The notes: generated by a model from the letters alone, not told the origin. A stretch of 64,000 nt of DNA from Psychroserpens luteolus (GCF_021032705.1 NZ_JAHVXI010000008.1:112780-176779); one strand, 5' to 3'. Shown: positions 47,976-59,471, counted from the first letter of the stretch. Translations and numbers: made by a program.

Positions 47976-50021
47976 TTATTCAGGGTATTCAATTCTGAGA
48001 TGGAATATGTTAGCTAACTTCGTTTTAAGGACTTTCTTTATAGATTGAATCTCCTTAAAGGTAATATTAGCATTTAAAAACTGTCCATCTTCCATTTGTT
48101 TACTTATAATACTTTCAACAAACTTATCAATTTTAGTTGTTGTAGGTTCTTTTAAACTCTTAGAAGCTGCTTCAACACTATCACACATCATTAATATTGC
48201 AGTTTCTTTACTGAATGGTTGTGGACCTAGATACCTAAAATCAATTTCCTTAGTATCTTCATTAAGCTCTTTTTCCTTTCGATAAAAATAATACACCATA
48301 CTCGTCCCATGGTGTGTTCTTATAAAATCGATAACTCTATCTGGTAAATTATTTTTTTTAGCAATCTCAATACCATCAAGTACATGATCTATAATGATAT
48401 GAGTGCTTTCACGTGATGACAATTCATCATGAGGATTAATTCCTGTTGCCTGATTCTCTGTGAAATAAGTAGGGTTTTTCATTTTACCAATATCGTGATA
48501 CAATGCTCCTACTCTAATAAGCATCGCATTAGCTCCTATTTCATTAGCGGAAGCTTCAGCCAAATTCGCAACATTTAGTGAATGATGAAATGTACCAGGT
48601 GCCTTATTCGCTAATTCTTTTAAGAGTTTCGTATTTGTATCTGAAAGTTCTAATAAAGACACATCTGAGACTAATCCAAATAATTTTTCATAGATATATA
48701 TTAATGGCTGTACAAACAAAGTGGCTAATCCACCAAGAACGAAGAGACCAAAAGTAGAAGGATCTAAATTAGTAATATCACCTTCATGAATCACGAAAAA
48801 GGCAAAATACGCAATAATGTATATAAGTGTAATCTGTCCAACAGAAATAAATAAATTTGCACGTTTATATAATTCTGAAACCGTTAAAATGGTAACAATA
48901 CCAGCTATGATTTGCAAAAACATATACTCATAACTATTTGGTACTATAAAACCTAGAAGTAATACAGTTAACACATGTGCAAATAGACCTAGTCGAGCAT
49001 CAAAAAAAGCTTTTAATACTAACGGCAGGATACAAAGAGGCACCACATAAACATATTGAGAATTATAGTTAATCACCAAAGTGGTCAATAAAATCATTAA
49101 TAGAATATTAAAGAAAATAAAAGTCACTTTAGTATTATCTAAAAAGACATCTATTCTATATTTCCGAAGAAATAATAAAAGCATTAACAGTGCAAGAGCA
49201 ACCAAGAGTGCATATGCAAAAACAATCAAATTATAGTTAGATTCATTCCATACTTGAGACTCGTATTCGGTTTCCAAAGACTTTAATACGTCATACTTAT
49301 TACCTTCAACTAATTCACCTTTAGATATGATTAAAGTTCCTTTTTCAATACTACCTCTTACTGTCGAAATCTCCTCTATCTTCTCATCAAGTGCATTTTG
49401 AGTAAATGAGGTATTTAAGCTCAAATTAGGCTTAATAATGTTAAAAAAGAGCGAGACAAAAGTCGCATCAAACTTTGACAAATCATTGGCTTCTAACTTC
49501 TTCTCGATAACACTTCTAAATCCATCAAATTTGGTAAGGTTAGAAAATTGAGTAACATTATACTGTGTTTGTTGATCTAATAAAATTACATTTTTTGCTC
49601 CTGAGTAATCATAAGCTTCATCCAATACTCCAACCTTATAAATATCTTTTATTGCAGACTCACCTACTCTAAATAAGTTTCTATGCTTTCTAATGATGCT
49701 ATCTGCAAATGAGGTTTTAAATTTTTCAGAATAATCTCTAAGTACAGCAGCTTTAACTGATGTATTGATATCAAAATAAATAGGGCTATTTTCTGATGCT
49801 TCAATGCGTTCTTGCTGAATCTCATCTGAAGATTTCTTAATCGCAAAGTCAAAAGGCGCCAAAAGGCTTTCAGATTGCCATGGTTTACCTTTATCAAAAT
49901 CATATTTAAATTTCCCGCTCTTTGGAAACAAATAAACAATTAAAAATGTGGTACTTAAAAACAAAAGCACTTTATATAAAAGCGCATGATTTTTATACCA
50001 TTTATTAATTAAGTCATTCAT
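47976..50021 (-). CDS. 7TM-HD family phosphodiesterase (PgpH-like)
   Basis: A 681-residue membrane protein. One N-terminal membrane span (about 15-32) is followed by a large extracytoplasmic domain (to about 260), seven membrane spans (about 265-440) and a C-terminal HD domain. HD metal ligands are in TFHHSLNVANLAE (about residue 480) and ALYHDIGKM (His-Asp near 508), with a further THIIDHVLDG-like His. PgpH-type proteins hydrolyse c-di-AMP in the cytosol. The layout fits PgpH exactly; the substrate is inferred from the family. It lies upstream of the tRNA genes on the same strand. Confidence 0.92.
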   Translation of the reverse strand: MNDLINKWYKNHALLYKVLLFLSTTFLIVYLFPKSGKFKYDFDKGKPWQSESLLAPFDFAIKKSSDEIQQERIEASENSPIYFDINTSVKAAVLRDYSEKFKTSFADSIIRKHRNLFRVGESAIKDIYKVGVLDEAYDYSGAKNVILLDQQTQYNVTQFSNLTKFDGFRSVIEKKLEANDLSKFDATFVSLFFNIIKPNLSLNTSFTQNALDEKIEEISTVRGSIEKGTLIISKGELVEGNKYDVLKSLETEYESQVWNESNYNLIVFAYALLVALALLMLLLFLRKYRIDVFLDNTKVTFIFFNILLMILLTTLVINYNSQYVYVVPLCILPLVLKAFFDARLGLFAHVLTVLLLGFIVPNSYEYMFLQIIAGIVTILTVSELYKRANLFISVGQITLIYIIAYFAFFVIHEGDITNLDPSTFGLFVLGGLATLFVQPLIYIYEKLFGLVSDVSLLELSDTNTKLLKELANKAPGTFHHSLNVANLAEASANEIGANAMLIRVGALYHDIGKMKNPTYFTENQATGINPHDELSSRESTHIIIDHVLDGIEIAKKNNLPDRVIDFIRTHHGTSMVYYFYRKEKELNEDTKEIDFRYLGPQPFSKETAILMMCDSVEAASKSLKEPTTTKIDKFVESIISKQMEDGQFLNANITFKEIQSIKKVLKTKLANIFHLRIEYPE

Positions 50022-50144
50022 GATTACAACGATTAAAGCACTATTTAGTTACCACATTTAATTAGTGCTTATACTTTCAAAAGTAAGAAAATATAATAGA
50101 ACTCATGTTATCGCTCTGAAGCTGTCTTTTTATTAAAAAATGAT

Positions 50145-50152
50145 TAATTTTG
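50145..50152 (+). promoter_or_regulatory. -7 element of the thiolase gene
   Basis: TAATTTTG matches TAnnTTTG and lies inside the longer open frame that begins at 50140, which argues for the start at 50179. Confidence 0.4.
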
Positions 50153-50178
50153 CAGCTAGAAAACAAAATAGATTTAAA

Positions 50179-51357
50179 ATGAGTAGAGACGTCGTAATTG
50201 TATCAACCGCAAGAACTCCTATAGGAAGTTTTTTAGGAGCTTTATCAACAATTCCAGCACCAAGATTAGGTGCAATAGCTATCAAAGGTGCTTTAAATAA
50301 AATTAATTTAAAGCCTGAAATGGTAGAAGAAGTTTTAATGGGAAATGTTGTACAAGCTGGAACTGGTCAAGCGCCAGCAAGGCAAGCAGCTATTTATGCT
50401 GGTATTCCCGATACAGTGCCATGTACTACAATAAATAAGGTTTGTGCTTCTGGTATGAAGACCGTTATGCAAGCTGCACAATCTATTGCACTTGGTGACA
50501 CAGATATAGTTGTTGCCGGTGGTATGGAAAACATGAGTTTGATTCCACATTATTACCATGCACGTACTGCAACAAAATTTGGTCCTGCCAAAATGGAAGA
50601 CGGTATGCAAAAAGATGGTTTGGTAGATGTCTACGACCAAAATGCTATGGGTGTTTGTGCAGATGCTTGCGCTGCTGAGTATGAGTTTTCTAGAGAAGAT
50701 CAAGATGCGTATGCTATACAATCTTATAATAGATCTGCTGCTGCTTGGGATGCTGGCAAATTTGACAATGAAGTTGTACCTGTTGAAGTTCCTCAACGTC
50801 GTGGCGAACCTATAGTCGTAAATAAGGACGAAGAGTATACTAATGTGAAAATGGAAAAAATTCCTGCATTAAGACCTGCCTTTACTAAAGATGGAACCGT
50901 TACTGCGGCTAATGCTTCAACTATTAATGATGGTGCAGGTGCTATGGTACTAATGAGTAGTGAAAAAGCCAAAGAATTAGGATTACAGCCTTTAGCAACC
51001 ATTAAAAGTTATGCCGATGCTGCTCAAGAACCTAAATGGTTTACAACTGCTCCTGCAAAGGCATTGCCAAAAGCCTTAGATAAAGCTGGTATTTCTCTAA
51101 ATGATGTGGATTATTTCGAATTCAATGAAGCCTTTTCAGTTGTTGGACTAGCTAATATGAAGATACTTGGCTTAAATGATAGCAACGTTAATGTAAATGG
51201 TGGTGCAGTTTCATTAGGTCATCCATTAGGATGTTCAGGTGTTAGAATTATTATTACATTATTGAGTGTCCTGCAACAAAACGATGCTAAAATTGGAGCT
51301 GCTGCAATTTGCAATGGTGGTGGTGGCGCTTCGGCAATAGTAATTGAACGTAATTAA
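50179..51357 (+). CDS. Acetyl-CoA C-acyltransferase (thiolase)
   Basis: A 392-residue thiolase. The start at 50179 (MSRDVVIVSTARTPIGSF) is chosen over 50140 because the family begins here and a promoter element lies within the extension. The nucleophile is Cys89 in NKVCASGMKT; NEAFSVVGLA, GHPLGCSGVR and the final CNGGGGASAIVI supply the other active-site parts. It joins or cleaves acetyl units on acetoacetyl-CoA or longer 3-ketoacyl-CoA. The NlpC/P60 gene follows after 9 bases. Confidence 0.95.
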   Translation: MSRDVVIVSTARTPIGSFLGALSTIPAPRLGAIAIKGALNKINLKPEMVEEVLMGNVVQAGTGQAPARQAAIYAGIPDTVPCTTINKVCASGMKTVMQAAQSIALGDTDIVVAGGMENMSLIPHYYHARTATKFGPAKMEDGMQKDGLVDVYDQNAMGVCADACAAEYEFSREDQDAYAIQSYNRSAAAWDAGKFDNEVVPVEVPQRRGEPIVVNKDEEYTNVKMEKIPALRPAFTKDGTVTAANASTINDGAGAMVLMSSEKAKELGLQPLATIKSYADAAQEPKWFTTAPAKALPKALDKAGISLNDVDYFEFNEAFSVVGLANMKILGLNDSNVNVNGGAVSLGHPLGCSGVRIIITLLSVLQQNDAKIGAAAICNGGGGASAIVIERN

Positions 51358-51366
51358 TATAGTTTA

Positions 51367-52116
51367 ATGCAATACGGAATTTGTAATCTGAGCATTGTTC
51401 CTCTTAGAATTGAACCAAGTGACCCAAGTGAGTTAGTATCTCAGGTACTCTATGGTGAAATTTTTAAAGTACTAGAGCAACGAAAATCTTGGAGCAGAAT
51501 TCGACTTGCATATGACAAATATGAAGGTTGGATAGATAATAAGCAATATCTTGAGATTGATGAAGATACTTATAAGTCTATCAAACAACAAGATCATATA
51601 CTATCGACGGATTTAATTGAGTTTATACAAGACAAGAATCAGCAATTATATACTATCCCTTTAGGGTCTTCATTAAATGGTTTAGACATATTAAAACATA
51701 AATTTGATGGAAACTCTGTATCTTCTAAACAGGAAAAACCTGAGCTATTAAAAACCGCATTCACCTACCTTAATGCTCCTTATCTTTGGGGAGGAAAAAC
51801 ACCCTTTGGAATCGATTGTTCAGGATTTACACAAATGGTTTATAAGATTAACGGCTATCAACTACTTAGAGACGCTTCCCAACAAGCTACTCAAGGCCAA
51901 GCTTTAAGCTTTATTGAAGAAAGTGAGCCTGGGGATTTAGCATTTTTTGATAATGCCGAAGGTTCAATTACGCATGTGGGAATTATAATGGAAGATAATT
52001 ACATTATACACGCTCATGGAAAGGTAAGAATAGACCGCTTGGATCACTCGGGAATTTATAATGTAGACAAGCGAATTCATACCCATAAATTGAGGGTCAT
52101 TAAAAAAATTATATAA
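51367..52116 (+). CDS. NlpC/P60 (C40) family cell-wall peptidase
   Basis: A 249-residue protein without an obvious signal peptide. The first 65 residues form an SH3b-like domain (GICNLSIVPLRIEPSDPSEL, ending GWIDNKQYLEI) and the C-terminal 120 residues the NlpC/P60 domain, with catalytic Cys151 in FGIDCSGFTQM, His203 in ITHVGII and a third polar position at IIHAHGKV. It would cut peptide cross-links of peptidoglycan, typically between D-Glu and the diamino acid. Lack of a signal suggests cytosolic recycling or an unrecognised export route. Confidence 0.9.
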   Translation: MQYGICNLSIVPLRIEPSDPSELVSQVLYGEIFKVLEQRKSWSRIRLAYDKYEGWIDNKQYLEIDEDTYKSIKQQDHILSTDLIEFIQDKNQQLYTIPLGSSLNGLDILKHKFDGNSVSSKQEKPELLKTAFTYLNAPYLWGGKTPFGIDCSGFTQMVYKINGYQLLRDASQQATQGQALSFIEESEPGDLAFFDNAEGSITHVGIIMEDNYIIHAHGKVRIDRLDHSGIYNVDKRIHTHKLRVIKKII

Positions 52117-52149
52117 AAAAAGCGATTAGTATGACTAATCGCTTTTTTT
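52115..52149. terminator. Bidirectional terminator between the NlpC/P60 and TPR genes
   Basis: 10-bp stem AGCGATTAGT (52121-52130) and ACTAATCGCT (52134-52143) with loop ATG, A-run on the left and T-run on the right. Confidence 0.9.
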
Positions 52150-52166
52150 AATGTATTTTGAATGAA

Positions 52167-53444
52167 TTAGTTTCCCGCTTCTAATTCTTCAACTCTTGCC
52201 TTCATTGCTTTAAACTTGTCTGTTTGAGCTGTAGCACTGTAAATATTCATCAGTGTTTGAGCTGCTTGAATATTCTTAGGCTTTAATTTTAAAGTTGTTT
52301 CCAAGAACGGAATCGCCGACTCGTATAATTTTTGACGTTCAGCTCTTAATTCGTCATAACGCTTGTTATCTGCACTCGACGTTCCTAGAGAATTCATCTC
52401 TTCAACAATAGATTTTTCACCACTTAAAATTAAAACGGCCATATTGTTGTAAGCATCAGTATAAGAAGGATCTAAAGCAATTGCTTTTTCATAATACTTC
52501 CTAGCCGAATCATTTTCTCCTGCTTCGGCAGCAATAACTCCTAAGTTATACTGCAATTCTGCATTGTTAGGATCTTTTTGCGTCGCTTCTTGCATCAATT
52601 CTTTAAAACGATCTCTATTCCCCATTTTTAACTGAACATTTGCTTCAGAAATTAAAAGTCCTAAATCATCTGGGTTTTGATCTCTAGCTTCTTTCATAGC
52701 CGCTAACGCTTTTTCATTGTCACCATTTGTAATATGAATAAGTGCAATATTTTTTACAATTTCAGCAGATTTAGAAGGTGTTGGCTTATCCTTAGGTGCA
52801 ATATGAGTCCCTGCTTTTAAAGAAGCATCTCTCAATACTTTATTATCAAATAATTCTTCTTCACCCGTTTCTTTATTTAAAGCATAATATTGAAATCCTC
52901 TACCTTCATAACCTAGGTCTCTCAATTCTTCATAGTACTTTAAAGATGTTACATAATCTTGAGCCGTCACAGCAGTAGATGCAGCGTAGTATAAGTATAA
53001 GGTATCGCTAGGTGACATCTTATAAGCTTTTTCAAAATTGGCAGAAGATTTCATATACTCCTTATTTTGAAGATCGGTTTGAGCCGTTGTTAATACACTA
53101 TTTAACATCTCTCCTTTAATGGTATTGATATCTTGGGTGTATTTTAGCTTGCCTGCTTGAGCTTCTATTTCTCTAGCCTTATCAAAACTTTGGATTGCTG
53201 TTTCGATATCTTCATTAGAAACTGTTCCTGTTGCATAAAAAGCTTTTCCTTTCAAAAAATAAAATTTAGCTTTCATTTTTGCATCTGCACTTCCTATTAA
53301 AGATTCGGCAGATTGTATAGCCGATTTAGCATCGGCATAATTACCAGATTTAATTGCTTTTTCTGCAGCTTTAAGTTCACTCTTTTGAGCAAAAGAAATT
53401 GTGCTTACTAAAAGTGCTAAAGCAACTACAATTTGTTTTTTCAT
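52167..53444 (-). CDS. Tetratricopeptide repeat protein, exported
   Basis: A 425-residue protein with a signal peptide ending at SFAQ (about residue 20). At least seven TPR-like helical pairs are visible, for example AEAGENDSARKYYEKAIALD then PSYTDAYNNMAVLI, and ITNGDNEKALAAMKEARDQN. It probably acts as a periplasmic scaffold. It follows gyrA by 29 bases on the same strand and is probably co-transcribed, an order that is frequent in Flavobacteriaceae. Confidence 0.9.
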   Translation of the reverse strand: MKKQIVVALALLVSTISFAQKSELKAAEKAIKSGNYADAKSAIQSAESLIGSADAKMKAKFYFLKGKAFYATGTVSNEDIETAIQSFDKAREIEAQAGKLKYTQDINTIKGEMLNSVLTTAQTDLQNKEYMKSSANFEKAYKMSPSDTLYLYYAASTAVTAQDYVTSLKYYEELRDLGYEGRGFQYYALNKETGEEELFDNKVLRDASLKAGTHIAPKDKPTPSKSAEIVKNIALIHITNGDNEKALAAMKEARDQNPDDLGLLISEANVQLKMGNRDRFKELMQEATQKDPNNAELQYNLGVIAAEAGENDSARKYYEKAIALDPSYTDAYNNMAVLILSGEKSIVEEMNSLGTSSADNKRYDELRAERQKLYESAIPFLETTLKLKPKNIQAAQTLMNIYSATAQTDKFKAMKARVEELEAGN

Positions 53445-53473
53445 TATTAAGTTATTTTAAGTGTTAATGTAAT

Positions 53474-56020
53474 TTATTCTTCTTCGTTTGAATCAAGAGT
53501 TGTGCCATTATCGTTAACATCCTGAATATCAGAATTTTCAATATCACTCTCTTCATCATCTTCTTTCATTACTTTTGCTACTGCTGCAATAGAATCACTT
53601 CCCTTTAAATTGATAAGTTTTACACCTTGAGTTGCTCTTCCCATAACTCTTAGATCTTTAACTTCCATCCTAATAGCAATACCAGATCTATTGATAATCA
53701 TTAAATCATCTTCATCTGTAACAGACTTGATAGCAACCAAATGACCTGTTTTTTCAGTAACAGAGATCGTTTTCACACCCTTTCCTCCACGATTGGTAAT
53801 TCTATAAATTGCTTCTCCATCTTCTGGATCATCAATATAACTTCGCTTTCCATAGCCCTTTTCAGAAACTACAAGAACAGATTCCTCTTGCGGATTCTCA
53901 ATAGCAATCATACCAATCACTTCATCCTTATCATTTGCCAATCGAATTCCTCTTACACCAGAAGCATTTCTACCCATCGGTCTAGTCTTTTCTTCTTCAA
54001 ATCGAATAGCTTTACCTGATTTCAAAGCAAGCATTACTTGACTATTACCTGTAGTAAGTTTTGCTTCTAGTAACTCATCATCTTCCTTAATTGTAATAGC
54101 ATTAATACCATTTGTTCTAGGTCTTGAATACTGTTCTAGAGATGTTTTCTTGACTTGACCTTTCTTAGTGGCCATGATCACATAATGACTATTGATGTAA
54201 TCTTCATCTTTTAAATCTTGAGTACAAATGAAAGCCATAACTTTATCATCTTGCTCAATATTTATAAGATTTTGAATGGCGCGACCTTTTGATGTTTTAC
54301 TACCTTCTGGGATTTCATAAACACGCATCCAGAAACATTTTCCTTTTTGAGTGAAGAACAACATATATTGGTGGTTAGTACCAACAAATAAATGCTCTAA
54401 GAAATCTTCATTACGTGTAGTTGAAGCCTTTTGGCCAACACCACCTCTATTTTGAGTTTTGTATTCGGTAAGTGATGTTCGTTTGATATATCCAGCATGA
54501 GAAATCGTAATTACTACCTGCTCATCAGGAATCATGTCCTCAATACTTAAATCACCTCCGGCATATTCAATTTGAGAACGACGCTCATCACCATACTTAT
54601 CTTTGATAACTAGAAGTTCATCTTTAATGATCCCATAACGACGCTCTTTCTTATCAAGAATATCTTTAAGGTCTTCAATTGTTTTCATCAATTCGTCATA
54701 CTCAGTACGCAATTTGTCTTGCTCTAATCCTGTAAGCTGACGTAATCGCATCTCAACAATTGCCTTAGCTTGTATTTCGGAAAGCTTAAATCTTTCAATT
54801 AATTTTGAACGCGCTTCATCGGCATTAGATGAGGCACGAATGAGTGCTATAACTTCGTCAATATTATCTGAAGCTATAATTAGACCTTCTAATATATGTG
54901 CACGTTCCTCAGCTTTACGTAATTCATATTTTGTACGCCTTACAACAACTTCATGTCTATGCTCAACAAAATGATGAATCATTTCTTTAAGATTCAATAG
55001 TTGTGGACGACCATTGACCAATGCAATATTATTTACACTGAAAGAGGACTGTAATGCTGTATACTTATACAACATGTTTAAGACAATATTTGGGATGGCA
55101 TCTCGCTTTAATACGTAAACGATACGCATACCATTTCTATCAGATTCATCTCTAATAAGAGAGATTCCGTCAATTTTCTTATCATTTACCAAATCAGCAG
55201 TCTTTTTAATCATATCTGCCTTATTGACTTGGTAAGGTATTTCAGTAACTATAATACATTCTCTACCTTGTACTTCTTCTATCCTAGCTTTACCACGAAT
55301 AACGATACGTCCACGCCCTGTTTTAAAAGCTTCACGTACACCATCATAGCCATAGATAGTTCCACCAGTAGGAAAATCTGGAGCTTTCACATGCTGAATA
55401 AGTTCATCAATTTCGATATCATTATTATCGATATAAGCCACAGTCCCATCTATTACTTCTGATAAATTGTGAGGTGGCATATTGGTAGCCATACCTACAG
55501 CAATACCTGAGGCCCCATTTACAAGAAGGCCTGGGATTCTTGTAGGAAGTACTGTTGGTTCTTGAAGTGTATCATCAAAATTTAATTTGTGATCTACAGT
55601 TTCTTTATCAATATCTGCAAGCATTTCTTCAGATATTTTCTTCATTCTGGCCTCGGTATAACGCATTGCTGCCGGACTATCGCCATCGATAGAACCAAAG
55701 TTACCTTGACCATCAACTAACATATAACGCAAACTCCAATCTTGAGCCATACGTACCATAGCATCATAAACCGACGTATCACCATGTGGATGATACTTAC
55801 CTAGTACCTCTCCTACGATTCTTGCCGATTTCTTATGAGCAGTATTTGATCTAACACCAAGTTCATGCATGCCGTAAAGTACACGTCTGTGTACAGGTTT
55901 TAAACCATCTCTGACATCTGGTAATGCACGTGACACAATGACCGACATTGAATAATCAATGTAGGCAGATTTCATTTCATCCTCAATGTTTATAGGGATC
56001 AATTTCTCTCCTTCTTCCAT
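53474..56020 (-). CDS. gyrA: DNA gyrase subunit A
   Basis: An 848-residue type II topoisomerase subunit. The catalytic tyrosine is Tyr121 in AMRYTEARM. The winged-helix part holds [15 protein letters not shown] and the [15 protein letters not shown] loop. The C-terminal beta-pinwheel includes the GyrA-box-like [12 protein letters not shown]. The length and start ([20 protein letters not shown]) are standard. At the position of E. coli Ser83, which determines quinolone sensitivity, it has Thr82; Asp87 corresponds to Asp86. With GyrB it introduces negative supercoils. The final 40 residues are acidic. Confidence 0.98.
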   Translation of the reverse strand: MEEGEKLIPINIEDEMKSAYIDYSMSVIVSRALPDVRDGLKPVHRRVLYGMHELGVRSNTAHKKSARIVGEVLGKYHPHGDTSVYDAMVRMAQDWSLRYMLVDGQGNFGSIDGDSPAAMRYTEARMKKISEEMLADIDKETVDHKLNFDDTLQEPTVLPTRIPGLLVNGASGIAVGMATNMPPHNLSEVIDGTVAYIDNNDIEIDELIQHVKAPDFPTGGTIYGYDGVREAFKTGRGRIVIRGKARIEEVQGRECIIVTEIPYQVNKADMIKKTADLVNDKKIDGISLIRDESDRNGMRIVYVLKRDAIPNIVLNMLYKYTALQSSFSVNNIALVNGRPQLLNLKEMIHHFVEHRHEVVVRRTKYELRKAEERAHILEGLIIASDNIDEVIALIRASSNADEARSKLIERFKLSEIQAKAIVEMRLRQLTGLEQDKLRTEYDELMKTIEDLKDILDKKERRYGIIKDELLVIKDKYGDERRSQIEYAGGDLSIEDMIPDEQVVITISHAGYIKRTSLTEYKTQNRGGVGQKASTTRNEDFLEHLFVGTNHQYMLFFTQKGKCFWMRVYEIPEGSKTSKGRAIQNLINIEQDDKVMAFICTQDLKDEDYINSHYVIMATKKGQVKKTSLEQYSRPRTNGINAITIKEDDELLEAKLTTGNSQVMLALKSGKAIRFEEEKTRPMGRNASGVRGIRLANDKDEVIGMIAIENPQEESVLVVSEKGYGKRSYIDDPEDGEAIYRITNRGGKGVKTISVTEKTGHLVAIKSVTDEDDLMIINRSGIAIRMEVKDLRVMGRATQGVKLINLKGSDSIAAVAKVMKEDDEESDIENSDIQDVNDNGTTLDSNEEE

Positions 56021-56276
56021 ATATTATATAAATTAGATTTTTGTAGGTTTTCAAATCGTGCTAAGATAACGATTTTCATAGTGTTTAAGCGTCTTATCAT
56101 CCAAAAAATAAAACAATTTATTAACAAATTTTAGTCTGATTTTTAATAAGTATCTTGTTAAATACTTTGAATTTGTAAAGTTTTTTCACTCTATTAGTAG
56201 TAAGTCTATATTTAAGGTATAGTTTTTGCCCTATAATAGGTAGATTTTATTATTTTTAATGCAGAAAGAGTTTACT

Positions 56277-58826
56277 ATGGATGATAATTTTTCCCCAAGA
56301 GTTAAAGATGTAATTGCATACAGTAAAGAAGAAGCGTTGCGATTAGGTCACGATTTTATAGGCACCGAACATTTAATGTTGGGACTACTTCGTGATGGCA
56401 ATGGCAAAGCTATAGATATATTAAATGCGCTTGATATTGACCTTAATCATTTAAGAAGAAAGGTTGAGATTTTAAGTCCTGCAAATCCAAATATAACTGT
56501 AGCTTCAAATGAAAAGAAAAATTTACACTTAACTAGACAAGCAGAGCGTGCACTAAAAACCACCTTTTTAGAAGCAAAGTTATTTCAAAGCACCTCAATA
56601 AATACTGCACATTTATTATTGTGTATTTTAAGAAACGAAAACGATCCTACCACAAAACTTTTAAATAAGTTAAAGGTAGATTATGATAATGTAAAAGAAC
56701 AATTCAAATTTATGATAACAAATGATGACGATTATATAGACCTTCCAAAATCTGAGTCATTCTCTGATGACGAGCCTAATGAAGAAGAGGCTGCTAAAGA
56801 GAATCCTTTTGGACAGTCTTCAGCCAAATCAACTAAAAAATCAAAAACTCCAGTGTTAGATAACTTCGGAAGAGATCTTACTGTTCTTGCCGAAGAAGGA
56901 AAACTTGACCCTGTAGTTGGACGAGAAAAAGAAATTCAACGTGTCTCTCAAATTTTGAGTAGACGTAAAAAGAACAACCCTTTATTAATAGGTGAACCTG
57001 GTGTTGGTAAATCGGCAATTGCCGAAGGACTAGCGCTTAGAATTGTGAAACGAAAAGTATCAAGAATCCTGTTTAATAAACGTGTTGTGACTTTAGATCT
57101 AGCGAGTTTAGTTGCTGGAACCAAATATCGTGGGCAATTTGAAGAACGCATGAAAGCCGTGATGAACGAGCTTGAGAAGAATGATGATATCATCTTATTC
57201 ATTGATGAAATTCATACTATTGTTGGAGCTGGTGGTGCTACTGGAAGTTTAGATGCCTCTAATATGTTCAAACCTGCTTTAGCAAGAGGAGAAATCCAAT
57301 GCATTGGAGCGACTACACTTGACGAGTACAGACAATACATAGAAAAAGATGGTGCGTTAGAACGTCGTTTTCAAAAAGTTATAGTAGAACCTACAACTGT
57401 TGAAGAGACCATAGAAATTCTTAATAATATAAAAGGCAAGTACGAAGAACATCACAATGTAGATTACACTCAAGAAGCAGTTGAAGCTTGTGTTAAGTTA
57501 ACCAATAGATATATGACCGAACGATTTCTACCAGACAAGGCAATTGATGCTCTTGACGAAGCTGGATCTCGTGTACATATTACTAATATTGATGTTCCAA
57601 AACAAATTCTAGAATTAGAAAAGAAACTAGAAGAAGTTAAGGAAACTAAAAATAAGGTTGTTAAAAAACAAAAATATGAGGAAGCTGCTAAACTAAGAGA
57701 TGATGAAAAACGTCTAGAAAAAGAATTGGCGATTGCTCAAGAAAAATGGGAAGAAGAAACTAAGCAACATAGAGAAGTTGTTACCGAAGATAATGTAGCT
57801 GATGTAGTGTCTATGATGACAGGAATCCCTGTAAATAGAATTGCTCAAACAGAAAGTAACAAGCTAGCGCAATTACCTGAACTCATAAAAGGGAAAGTAA
57901 TTGGGCAAGATGAGGCAGTTGCCAAAGTTGTAAAAGCCATTCAGCGTAATCGTGCTGGCCTTAAAGACCCAAATAAGCCAATTGGTTCGTTTATCTTTTT
58001 AGGACAAACAGGAGTAGGTAAAACGCAGTTAGCCAAAGTATTGGCTCGTGAGCTTTTTGATAGTGAAGAAGCGCTTGTTAGAATTGATATGAGCGAATAC
58101 ATGGAAAAATTCGCAATTTCAAGATTGATTGGTGCACCTCCCGGCTATGTAGGCTATGAAGAAGGTGGACAATTAACTGAGAAAGTTCGCAGAAAACCCT
58201 ATGCTGTGATTCTATTAGATGAAATTGAAAAAGCACATCCTGATGTTTTTAATATGCTTTTACAAGTTTTAGATGATGGTTACTTAACAGACAGTCTAGG
58301 ACGAAAAATCGATTTTAGAAATACAATAATAATCATGACCTCCAACATTGGAGCAAGAAAATTAAAAGATTTTGGTCAAGGCGTAGGTTTTGGAACTTCT
58401 GCTAAAGCAGCGCAGGCAAATGATAATTCAAGAAGTATTATTGAAAATGCACTTAAAAAAGCATTTGCTCCTGAATTTTTAAATAGAATTGATGACGTCA
58501 TGGTTTTTAATGCTCTTGAAAGAGAAGACATTAATAAAATTATTGATATTGAATTAGCTCATCTTATCAAGCGAATAAAAGATTTAGGTTATAAATTAAA
58601 GTTAAGCAAAAAAGCTAAGGACTATATTGCTGAAAAAGGATTTGATAAAGATTATGGTGCAAGACCTTTAAAGAGAGCTATTCAAAAATATATTGAGGAC
58701 GCTCTAGCCGAAGAGATTATTAATTCTCAATTACTTGAAGGTGATACTATAACGATGGATTTAGACACTAAATCTGATGAGTTGACTATTAAAATTGAGA
58801 AATCTGAAAAGCAAACAGAATCTTAA
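56277..58826 (+). CDS. clpC: ATP-dependent Clp protease ATP-binding subunit ClpC
   Basis: A Hsp100 unfoldase of 849 residues (start [12 protein letters not shown] at 56277; an in-frame ATG at 56259 would add six residues). Domains in order: the two Clp-N repeats ([17 protein letters not shown]), AAA1 with Walker A GEPGVGKS, the middle region with a UVR-like motif ([20 protein letters not shown]), AAA2 with Walker A GQTGVGKT, and the C-terminal D2-small domain. The UVR motif distinguishes ClpC from ClpB. It feeds proteins to ClpP. No ctsR or mcsAB genes are nearby, unlike in Firmicutes. Confidence 0.95.
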   Translation: MDDNFSPRVKDVIAYSKEEALRLGHDFIGTEHLMLGLLRDGNGKAIDILNALDIDLNHLRRKVEILSPANPNITVASNEKKNLHLTRQAERALKTTFLEAKLFQSTSINTAHLLLCILRNENDPTTKLLNKLKVDYDNVKEQFKFMITNDDDYIDLPKSESFSDDEPNEEEAAKENPFGQSSAKSTKKSKTPVLDNFGRDLTVLAEEGKLDPVVGREKEIQRVSQILSRRKKNNPLLIGEPGVGKSAIAEGLALRIVKRKVSRILFNKRVVTLDLASLVAGTKYRGQFEERMKAVMNELEKNDDIILFIDEIHTIVGAGGATGSLDASNMFKPALARGEIQCIGATTLDEYRQYIEKDGALERRFQKVIVEPTTVEETIEILNNIKGKYEEHHNVDYTQEAVEACVKLTNRYMTERFLPDKAIDALDEAGSRVHITNIDVPKQILELEKKLEEVKETKNKVVKKQKYEEAAKLRDDEKRLEKELAIAQEKWEEETKQHREVVTEDNVADVVSMMTGIPVNRIAQTESNKLAQLPELIKGKVIGQDEAVAKVVKAIQRNRAGLKDPNKPIGSFIFLGQTGVGKTQLAKVLARELFDSEEALVRIDMSEYMEKFAISRLIGAPPGYVGYEEGGQLTEKVRRKPYAVILLDEIEKAHPDVFNMLLQVLDDGYLTDSLGRKIDFRNTIIIMTSNIGARKLKDFGQGVGFGTSAKAAQANDNSRSIIENALKKAFAPEFLNRIDDVMVFNALEREDINKIIDIELAHLIKRIKDLGYKLKLSKKAKDYIAEKGFDKDYGARPLKRAIQKYIEDALAEEIINSQLLEGDTITMDLDTKSDELTIKIEKSEKQTES

Positions 58827-58844
58827 ATTTTAATCACTTTATAC

Positions 58845-58876
58845 AAAAAGCCTCTTTAAATAAAGAGGCTTTTTTT
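58845..58876 (+). terminator. Terminator after clpC
   Basis: AAAAAGCCTCTTTA and TAAAGAGGCTTTTT form a long hairpin with a 2-base loop and further T. It separates clpC from the small downstream gene. Confidence 0.85.
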
Positions 58877-58910
58877 TGTTTCAAATTTTTAGAATGACTA
58901 ACTTTAAGAT

Positions 58911-59276
58911 ATGACAGATCAAATAAAACTTGATTTTTGCGATGTTTATCTTTACGAAAACTATATGGTTGTAACTGTAAACACAGGCGTTAATATCACT
59001 GTTAAACACAATGTTATACTAAGAGATATTGCAGATAGTCATTTCAAAAACAAACCTTTTGTCTACATCACACACAGAATAAATTCATACTCTGTTGACC
59101 CTTCTGTTTATAAGGAAACTTCAAAAATCACCAACCTTGTTGGTTTTTGTGTTGTCTCAAAAAATTTCATGGCTAAGAGTACAGCTCAGATAGAAAAATT
59201 GTTTTTAAATAAGCCTTTTGAAATATTTGACACGTTACCCGAAGCTTTTAATTGGGCTCAAACATTAACTGTATAG
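58911..59276 (+). CDS. Hypothetical cytosolic protein
   Basis: A 121-residue protein with no signal peptide or membrane segment. The sequence alternates beta strands and helices (LDFCDVYLYENYMVVTVNTG, then ITVKHNVILRDIADSHF) and reads like the STAS-like or PAS-like small proteins of Flavobacteriaceae, but I recognise no family with confidence. It is monocistronic, 35 bases after the clpC terminator. Confidence 0.65.
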   Translation: MTDQIKLDFCDVYLYENYMVVTVNTGVNITVKHNVILRDIADSHFKNKPFVYITHRINSYSVDPSVYKETSKITNLVGFCVVSKNFMAKSTAQIEKLFLNKPFEIFDTLPEAFNWAQTLTV

Positions 59277-59400
59277 TATTTATAGGTTTAGCCATTATTT
59301 ACATTACTACAACCTTTATTATTATACTTCAATTAAAGATTAAAGTCATTTTCATTATAGGCTAGACATCCTAAAATTCTAATCATAAAAATAATTCAAT

Positions 59401-59431
59401 AAAAAAAGGCAGCTATTTTATAGCTGCCTTT
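59401..59431 (-). terminator. Terminator of the giant repeat protein gene
   Basis: AAAGGCAGCTA (59405-59415) and TAGCTGCCTTT (59421-59431) with loop TTTTA. On the minus strand it is followed by T-rich sequence, as expected for the gene ending at 59472. Confidence 0.8.
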
Positions 59432-59442
59432 CATATTTACCC

Positions 59443-59459
59443 TTAGGGAATTTCCCTAA
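59443..59459. repeat. 17-base palindrome next to the giant gene's stop
   Basis: TTAGGGAA-T-TTCCCTAA, perfect, between the stop codon and the terminator. Purpose unknown; it may strengthen the 3' end of the transcript. Confidence 0.7.
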
Positions 59460-59471
59460 TTATTTATCAAT

